A DNA stretch of 64,000 bases from Melampsora larici-populina 98AG31. Taxonomy: Eukaryota > Basidiomycota > Pucciniomycetes > Pucciniales > Melampsoraceae. The position numbers were made by a program, and so were the translations under genes. The notes under the pieces are model-generated. The model was not told the origin of the DNA, searched no databases, and was given only the letters and a program-made list of their open reading frames with translations. This document shows, piece after piece, positions 57,958-64,000 of this stretch (its first letter is position 1; each line of letters opens with the position of its first letter). The stretch lies in assembly GCF_000204055.1 (NCBI RefSeq), contig NW_006768810.1:527893-591892 (forward strand), read 5' to 3'.

Positions 57958-59185
57958 AAGTCCAATCTGTTCATCATACTACATTTGTCTGTCTCCGGTT
58001 TTATCCGGCGCAAATTATCAACCAATCAATCAAAATGGAGGGCGCAGTTTCTTTGATATAACAGCTATAGGCTTAATACATTGGGTATCACTCCCTTTAA
58101 AATAGGAGTATTTGAAAATTAATTTTCCTCAGCTTTTGTCCTTAATTTGCAACTCGATTCCGAAAGTCGTGTAGAAGAATCGATCCAAAATGTAATCATA
58201 TGACCTCCAACACTCAGATAGTCTAAGATCAGCAGATGTCAGGAAACCTCCCAGCTGGTATTGAGAAGTGGGATCGGACAAGGCAGATACCCTTCAGCAC
58301 GAGAATGCTTCTAGGCCTGAGTTACCTTCTTGTTTGCTGAATGAGACCTTATACCATGTTTAGAACCTCTATGTGGTGCATGTGGTGTTGAATTTGGCCT
58401 TTCATGAAATTCATTCTTAGCAAAGCAATAACGGGTGTTGTACCCAGACTCGGCGGCCTCCTGGTCTTCTGAGCAATGTCAGAGGTACCTGACATTTCAC
58501 TAAAGCTTGGTATTGAATTTGTTCTTTGACACCATTTTTTCCTGCACAAGTAATTTATATTGGTGTTCACCCAGACTCGGCAGGCGCCTGCTCTTTTGTT
58601 GAAAGTACCTGTCATTCCATCAAAGTTATCATAGAGGAGAAGCTCCACCCTTCCAGCTTAGTTCTGCTACATTGAAGGTCTGTTTGCACAACAGCAACTT
58701 AGGAACACAAAACAAAGTTATCTTGATCTGCTCAGACACCTTTGAAGTAAACAAGTGCGCGTTCAATCTTGATGATTCCATATGTTTAATCTCCTTGACC
58801 ATCTTAATGTACAATACCTTCTGTGCCCTTCAAAGCTGCTAAATCTTGAAATCAGAATATCACATATGCACTCAAGTTAACACATGCTCTATTTTGTTCC
58901 TCGACAATGGCTGAAATTGGAGTCTTATTTTTGCCATCCCTGGCTACCCTTACCTGACCTATATTTTTTCAAAAGTGATTTCTGGCACAATTGCACACAA
59001 CTTTATAATGACTCAAAGATCGGATTTCTGAGATTTAGTAGGACAGATTGACTGTAAATTAAGAGACACTCATGCAACACCTTTAGCTGCAGTTGCTTTC
59101 TGAAATCTCAAAAACTTGATTTTTGAGCTATTGTAATTTTTTACTCAGATTGCAATAAGTAATGAGGTAGGAATGGCCAGGTGAC
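57958..59185. other. intergenic, no gene recognised
   Basis: AT-rich. A CCAGACTCGGC motif occurs at about 58444 and 58571 with local similarity around it, but no coding frame or TIR pair was seen. Confidence 0.4.
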
Positions 59186-59720
59186 TGGTAGGAATCACGA
59201 TGTTAGTGATTACGAAAGAGCGCTATGGCTATGAGATCACGTTAGAGTGATGGAGAACTAATCACCTGTTGGAAGGTGTGGATGTAAAGAGATGAAATGT
59301 TTGAGTGAATATATTTCCATAACCAACAACATGAGTGAACAAAGAGAAAGAATAAACAACAGCAGACCTGGTAGGAATCACGATGTTAGTGATTACAAAA
59401 GAGCGCTATGGCTATGAGATCACGTTAGAGTGATGGAGAACTAATCACCTGTTGGAAGGTGTGGATGTAAAGAGATGAAATGTTTGAGTAAGGAAAACAA
59501 GTTGATACGCAAACAATAGCTCTTTATATAGCAGATAGTTCTCTAGACATAGGTTAACGGTCGTACAAAGGTTTGTGTCTATCATGCACCGCATTGGGAG
59601 CATCAAAACAAATAAGAAATAAGAAAAGGAGAAGAGAGAGATGAATAGTTATCCTAAGACCAATGCGGAAGTGGTTGTTAAGTTAAGGAATAGGATGTTG
59701 ATAATTGCGTTCAGATTCCA
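59186..59720 (-). repeat. LTR, about 535 bp, with a duplicated terminal segment
   Basis: Minus orientation: begins TGGAATCTGAACGCAATT at 59720 and ends GATTCCTACCA at 59186. Just beyond its start lies a polypurine tract, GAGGGGGGGTAT. Inside, 59185-59307 and 59368-59490 are 123-bp direct repeats with a single transition, spaced by 60 bp. Boundaries rest on the PPT and TGG/CCA-like inverted ends. The opposite LTR lies outside the window, or the unit is truncated. Confidence 0.6.
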
Positions 59721-60569
59721 ATACCCCCCCTCAATGTAAATGTGAGGGTTGGGTATTCAAAAGAGTACTCAAAGCTCACTAAAGATGGAAATGTTTGTTT
59801 GTAATTTTTTTATAATTAAAGTTATATTTCAAATATTATGTAATTACAATAAAATTTGAAAGAGAAGAAAGGAGGAGGAAGTAGGGAACAAGTCTGTTTG
59901 GACAAACCCAGACAGACTACAGCTAAATGACTCCTTAAGAGGAGGTTTGAAATATAATATAAGAATATTATAACATGAGAAGGCTGGATCCAAGGCCCTC
60001 CTTTAATCTTTAAGGTAACAGATTAAAGAGTGAGGTGAAGGTCACTAATCTGGTTGTTCTAAAGTCACCAACTTGTAGTTGTTCAAAAGGTGCACTAACC
60101 TGTGAGTTGATATAGGTTACTAACCTGTAGTTGTTCAAAAGGTGCACTAACCTGTGAGTTGATATAGGTCACTAACCTGTGGTTGTTCAAAAGGTGCACT
60201 AACCTGTGAGTTGATATAGGTCACTAACCTGTGGTTGTTCAAAAGGTAACCAACCTGAAGTTAATTGGAAGGTCACTAACCTGAAAGATTTCTACTTAGG
60301 GAAAGTAGAGGATCCAGACAAAGTGAAGAGAATACTACTTACTTTTAGTCAGGAAGCTGATTAAAGTTATGAAGTTATCACTAGTCTTATATTTATAAGA
60401 CTCTTGATGTTACTTCAATAGAACTTTAATGCTGTTCTTTAAAAGTATCGTGTAATAATTGCTTGGGGGATTTTCTTGAATGCTGAGAGAGCAGGGGATT
60501 ATATACTCTCCTCTCTAAACCTAACTGTAGTGGTATTTGTTTGTATCACAACATTGGTTTAGGGTTTGT
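59721..60569 (-). mobile_element. internal non-coding region of the LTR element, with tandem repeats
   Basis: Starts with the polypurine tract (59721-59733) and holds no open frame. It includes a 52-bp tandem array (about 60063-60265, four units) whose unit reads GGTCACTAACCTG...GTTGTTCAAAAGG...GAGTTGATATA. The organisation suggests a non-autonomous element, apparently interrupted by the next LTR. Confidence 0.5.
60063..60265. repeat. 52-bp tandem repeat, four units
   Basis: Units start at about 60063, 60115, 60167 and 60219. Each has two CACTAACCTG motifs and GTTGTTCAAAAGG. The middle units are almost identical; the outer ones have drifted. Confidence 0.8.
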
Positions 60570-60878
60570 TGTTAATGATTGTTATGATCATTATTAATTA
60601 TGCTTAATTACATATACACACTAAGTATATTATGTAGTATAAGCATTTGAAACCAAAGCATTTTAACTCTTGACACTGAGTTATGAGGTGTTAACGATGT
60701 TTTATAACATACTACATGTGGTTTTAAGTGTAGACGTATATGTAATTAATATTTTTATGTGTTTTATTACATGTTACATACTGTCTATTGGCCGTATGTA
60801 TATGTAATTAGGTTTGTATATGATAATTCTTTATTGCGAGTTAGTTTTAGGTACATGTATATGTACTCAGGGCTGACA
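60570..60878 (-). repeat. LTR of the gag-only element, about 309 bp
   Basis: Minus orientation: starts TGTCAGCCCTGAGTACATAT at 60878. The start is fixed by the adjoining polypurine tract GAGGGTGGGGAA (60879-60890) and by the relic copy at 15924. The other end, TGTTAATGA on the plus strand near 60570, is a guess from TG...CA symmetry. Confidence 0.65.
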
Positions 60879-60901
60879 TTCCCCACCCTCAAAGGAGGTC
60901 A

Positions 60902-63900
60902 TTACTCCTTTTCAGAAGGTTTATGAGCTCTTTTTTTTTTTAGGATTTTTGTAATACTGTCTTGCCATTGGGTATTTTTCCGCTGGTACCACTGATCTTC
61001 ATGAGTATCAATCAAGCAGACATCTTGATGATGATCCTCATTCTCACTTCCTGACATTGAATCATCAGAAAATCGTCCTCCTTGAAATTCATACTTGTCA
61101 TTCATATTATGACCTTCATCAAGGTCTTCTTCAATCATATCTATTTGTTTATCTCTACATCCTTTCCATTGATGTTTTGGATCTTTACTGCCGCAGTTTG
61201 GGCATGCTCTAGAAGGTTTTCTCTCTGACATACTTGATTGAACCTTTGTGATAGAGGTAGCTTGTATCTTATCTTCTTCAAAGTTTGTTTCATTTTTCAC
61301 AAAAGGTCTTTGCGGTCCGTCCAAGTACCTTTTCTTAGAAATAATAGTTGTATTTTCAAAAATATCTTTGAATACCATTAAGAAGATATCCCACTCGTAG
61401 GGTGTATCAAGTTGACTTTTGATTGCATTTCTAACATCACCATCAACTTTGTTTAGAATTTTATTCACAATCCTGTCTTCAGATGCATCTGGGTCAAAGG
61501 CAGCAATTCGTTTCTTTTGCTTTAAAGACCATGCTGTGGAATCCAAATGTATATTTGCATCAAACTTGTCTTTCATGAACAAATCTTCCATGTTATTTCT
61601 CCACACATTGTTTCCAAATCTTTTATGGATTTCTTCCTTCCATTGGTCCCAGGTCATAGATCCTTTACTTTTACGTTTGTCTGTGTACCACTGTCCTGCT
61701 GTACCAGTAAAAGCCGTGCTTAAATGGCTAACAACAACAAGTGGGTCCATTTTTAAGTCTGTGATCAAACCATCACACCAGTCAATGTAATCATTGTGAT
61801 TATATTCTCCGTCTCCACTAAACCTTTTCCAATCCCTTCCTGTTGGCCAAAGTTTTGTCAATGCCTTAGTCAAGTTCTCTTCTCTAGCAGATTCTGTTAT
61901 AGCTGTTTGAGCAGTATCTTCTCTCATAAATGATCTTTCACAAGGTGGAAGTGTTCCTTCTCTCACAGTTGTTCTTTCACAAATTTTTGGGCTCTGAAAA
62001 TCCCTAAGGACTGGTACAGGTTCTACAGCGCTCACCATTCTTTCTTGTGGTGCTGCTGTGGCTTGTCTAAATCTGACTTCTCCCCTAAGTGATGGATCAA
62101 CTCTTTGATTTTCATCAAGGGGTGAATTGAAATCACCGGGGATTGTACTTGGCTTTGTTTGGTGGATTGGCATAGCAATATTATTGTTAATACGTCCTAT
62201 ACTAGGGTTAAGTTCCTGAATAATTGACAGCCTTGCTGAATTGGCATTGCCATCCATTTGTATCAGTTGTTGTTGTATTTCAACATTCTTTTCTAATATC
62301 TTATTATTTAATAATACTTGTTGTTTCAACATCTGATCTGTAAAAGACTTAATTTGTATTTCTTGTTGTCTCAATAATTCTTTCTTCAATTGTTCATGAT
62401 TGTCTTTTATATTTTCTTGTAATGCATGGTAAGGTTTCATCATACCACTCTCAAATTGTTGTTGTTGCTTGTTCAAATTTTCACGGATTCTGTTTATGTT
62501 TGTGTCTTCCCTTATTTCACCAATTTTGGAGCTCACATGGTGTTTATGTTTCCCAAATTTGTCAAGGAGCTCTTCAATCTTATTATATGGATCTTTGATT
62601 GGTAATTTCATTTGTTTATCTACTTTAATATCTATATTTTTTATTGCAATTCTCATTTCTGCTAAATCACTTACTATTGTATCACTTGTCTCTCTGATAC
62701 TCATTTTATCTTGATTTCTCTCCTGCAACAATTTTTTTATTGTCTCATGGAAATTTTTATCATAACTGTTGAGTTTGGATGTCAATCTTTTCTCATTTTC
62801 TGATATACGTGTAGCAATTTGACTAGCTAAATTTGTTGTTTGTTTTATCATATTTTGTTCAGAAGGTTTCAGTGTTGGTTCTTCAAATATTTTGTTCAAT
62901 GTACCTCTAATCTGTAATACTAGAGCCTGAGTTTTATTCAAACTATACATTGGTGTGACATTTTCAGTTTGTATTTCTGGTTCTCCTTGTTTAACATTGT
63001 CACTTGTATTTGATGTTGATGCACTGGTTTCTTTATTGTCACTAGAAGGTGCTTCTTCTTTTTCTTTACCTTTGTTTGTAAATTGAGTCTCGATTTGAAT
63101 TGTTTCTTTTTGTTCTTTAGATTTAATAAGTTGTTCTTTTAACTCTGTCAATTTACTCATAATATCACCATGAGATTTTGTATGATGTTCTTGTTTATTA
63201 AATTCATGAAAAAGGCTTTTAACTTCTATCATTTGTTCTCTCAACTCCGTAAATTTGTTTATAATATCATCATAAGATGTTTTATGCAATTGGCAATTCT
63301 TTCTAAACTCTTCTACTCTCAATTGCTCACTTTTATCACATTGGTCTTTTAACAAATTCAAAGTTGGGTTCACATGTTCAACTTTTTCATATATTGCGTA
63401 AGTTTTTCTCCTAATGAGATCTTCTAAGTCCATATATGAGTCGGAAACAGAAACTGAGGAAGGACAATTGGAAACTATATTTGGTTGGTTGAACAGCCTT
63501 TGATGTTTTACCTCTTCAAGTTCATCATCTTCCAACTTTAGGGAGTTGATGGAAGGTGATAGTAGATCAGAGGGATTATTGGCTAGAGGGGGACCTGACA
63601 GAGGAGTCCCTGAATAGAGAACTGAGGGATGATTATGAAAAGAAGAGGTAGGAGGAGGGAAGATACTCACTGTTCCTTCTGTTTCCTTTTCACTACCAAA
63701 ATCATATCCAATGGAAGTTTGCTCTTGAGATTGTGGATTGCCTGATGGAGTTGGGCTTCCTTGATTTCTTTGGTTTGTTGGTACAATGGTTGAGCTGGTG
63801 GAGGTGGAGGTAATTTGTTGCTCATGACCAAGGTGGGTTGGTGTCTGTAGCCGGCTTGCTGTTGTAGAATCTAAGGTTTTTAAGGAAATATTTTTTCTAT

Positions 63901-64000
63901 TAGTTTCTTTCTCTTTCGCAGAGATCTCTACTAATTTTGGGTTAGGGTTACCTGAGGCCGGTAGTGGTTCAAAAAGTTCCACGGTTGACCTCCTTGTTGC
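60902..64000 (-). CDS. LTR-retrotransposon gag (gypsy-type), 5' end outside window
   Basis: An open minus-strand frame of more than 1,030 codons continues past the right edge; the first in-window codons read ATRRSTVELF. A disordered, coiled-coil-rich N-terminal two-thirds (many Lys/Glu/Gln heptads, about residues 200-600) precedes a retrotransposon gag domain. That domain shows WPTGRDWKRFSGDGEYNHNDY, then LSTAFTGTAGQWYTDKR, WDQWKEEIHKRFG and MEDLFMKDKF. A CPNCGSKDPKHQWKGC zinc knuckle follows. The stop lies 12 nt from the polypurine tract, so no protease, RT or integrase follows in this copy. It would form capsid and bind RNA; replication would need enzymes from a related element. Confidence 0.85.
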   Translation of the reverse strand, partial: ATRRSTVELFEPLPASGNPNPKLVEISAKEKETNRKNISLKTLDSTTASRLQTPTHLGHEQQITSTSTSSTIVPTNQRNQGSPTPSGNPQSQEQTSIGYDFGSEKETEGTVSIFPPPTSSFHNHPSVLYSGTPLSGPPLANNPSDLLSPSINSLKLEDDELEEVKHQRLFNQPNIVSNCPSSVSVSDSYMDLEDLIRRKTYAIYEKVEHVNPTLNLLKDQCDKSEQLRVEEFRKNCQLHKTSYDDIINKFTELREQMIEVKSLFHEFNKQEHHTKSHGDIMSKLTELKEQLIKSKEQKETIQIETQFTNKGKEKEEAPSSDNKETSASTSNTSDNVKQGEPEIQTENVTPMYSLNKTQALVLQIRGTLNKIFEEPTLKPSEQNMIKQTTNLASQIATRISENEKRLTSKLNSYDKNFHETIKKLLQERNQDKMSIRETSDTIVSDLAEMRIAIKNIDIKVDKQMKLPIKDPYNKIEELLDKFGKHKHHVSSKIGEIREDTNINRIRENLNKQQQQFESGMMKPYHALQENIKDNHEQLKKELLRQQEIQIKSFTDQMLKQQVLLNNKILEKNVEIQQQLIQMDGNANSARLSIIQELNPSIGRINNNIAMPIHQTKPSTIPGDFNSPLDENQRVDPSLRGEVRFRQATAAPQERMVSAVEPVPVLRDFQSPKICERTTVREGTLPPCERSFMREDTAQTAITESAREENLTKALTKLWPTGRDWKRFSGDGEYNHNDYIDWCDGLITDLKMDPLVVVSHLSTAFTGTAGQWYTDKRKSKGSMTWDQWKEEIHKRFGNNVWRNNMEDLFMKDKFDANIHLDSTAWSLKQKKRIAAFDPDASEDRIVNKILNKVDGDVRNAIKSQLDTPYEWDIFLMVFKDIFENTTIISKKRYLDGPQRPFVKNETNFEEDKIQATSITKVQSSMSERKPSRACPNCGSKDPKHQWKGCRDKQIDMIEEDLDEGHNMNDKYEFQGGRFSDDSMSGSENEDHHQDVCLIDTHEDQWYQRKNTQWQDSITKILKKKRAHKPSEKE

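Noticed and set aside
1..64000. CRISPR arrays, operons or bacterial-type genes
   Set aside because: Introns, long AT-rich spacers and eukaryotic transposons throughout; no spaced identical short repeats of CRISPR type were seen.

Overview
The window is nuclear DNA of a eukaryote, most likely a basidiomycete fungus. Its conserved genes are cut by short GT-AG introns (about 50-125 nt) with CTRAY-like branch sites. They encode fungal proteins (PEX3, eS8, uS14, a TFIIIC WD subunit, a Gbp2/Hrb1-type RRM protein, nicotinamide riboside kinase), and long AT-rich stretches between them are packed with transposable elements. That mixture, with copia, gypsy-type and DIRS-like retroelements and many hAT and Harbinger MITEs, suggests a rust fungus (Pucciniales). 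The species is an inference and cannot be fixed from the window.

Layout. 1-2530: a minus-strand Ty1/copia element (gag, protease, start of integrase) with its leader/LTR. 4061-8694: nested or adjacent MITE-like elements (941-bp Harbinger-type, 1476-bp element with an 8-bp target duplication, a TIR repeat) and a decayed copia pol fragment. 9046-10852: PEX3, four exons. 13380-15924: a transposon nest, made of a Harbinger ORF1 gene and an LTR relic split by a 915-bp Harbinger-type element, a 386-bp hAT MITE and a foldback. 18310-19723: a degraded spliced gene. 21781-27391: a DIRS-like tyrosine-recombinase retrotransposon (gag, RT/RNase H, YR) that appears to need spliceosomal introns to be read through.

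28940-37097 is a gene island: an F-box/LRR-like protein, a secreted chitin-binding-like protein and a three-RRM protein. 38443-39309 holds a long foldback repeat and a TA-flanked MITE. 40655-47029 carries the TFIIIC subunit (nine exons) and a Sel1-repeat protein. 47030-53664 is a 6.6-kb stretch without a recognisable gene. 53665-57957 is a compact housekeeping island with two divergent pairs: eS8/uS14, and NRK/small membrane protein. 59186-64000 holds a 535-bp LTR with a duplicated end, a tandem-repeat array, and a gag-only LTR element running off the right edge.

The strongest unusual observation is the DIRS-like element. Three intron-shaped interruptions each restore the reading frame on removal, and one falls inside the RNase H entry motif. 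The copy also carries several apparent C-to-T lesions, including loss of the first catalytic arginine of the recombinase. Exon coordinates were built by hand from splice signals and frame continuity and have not been confirmed by transcripts.
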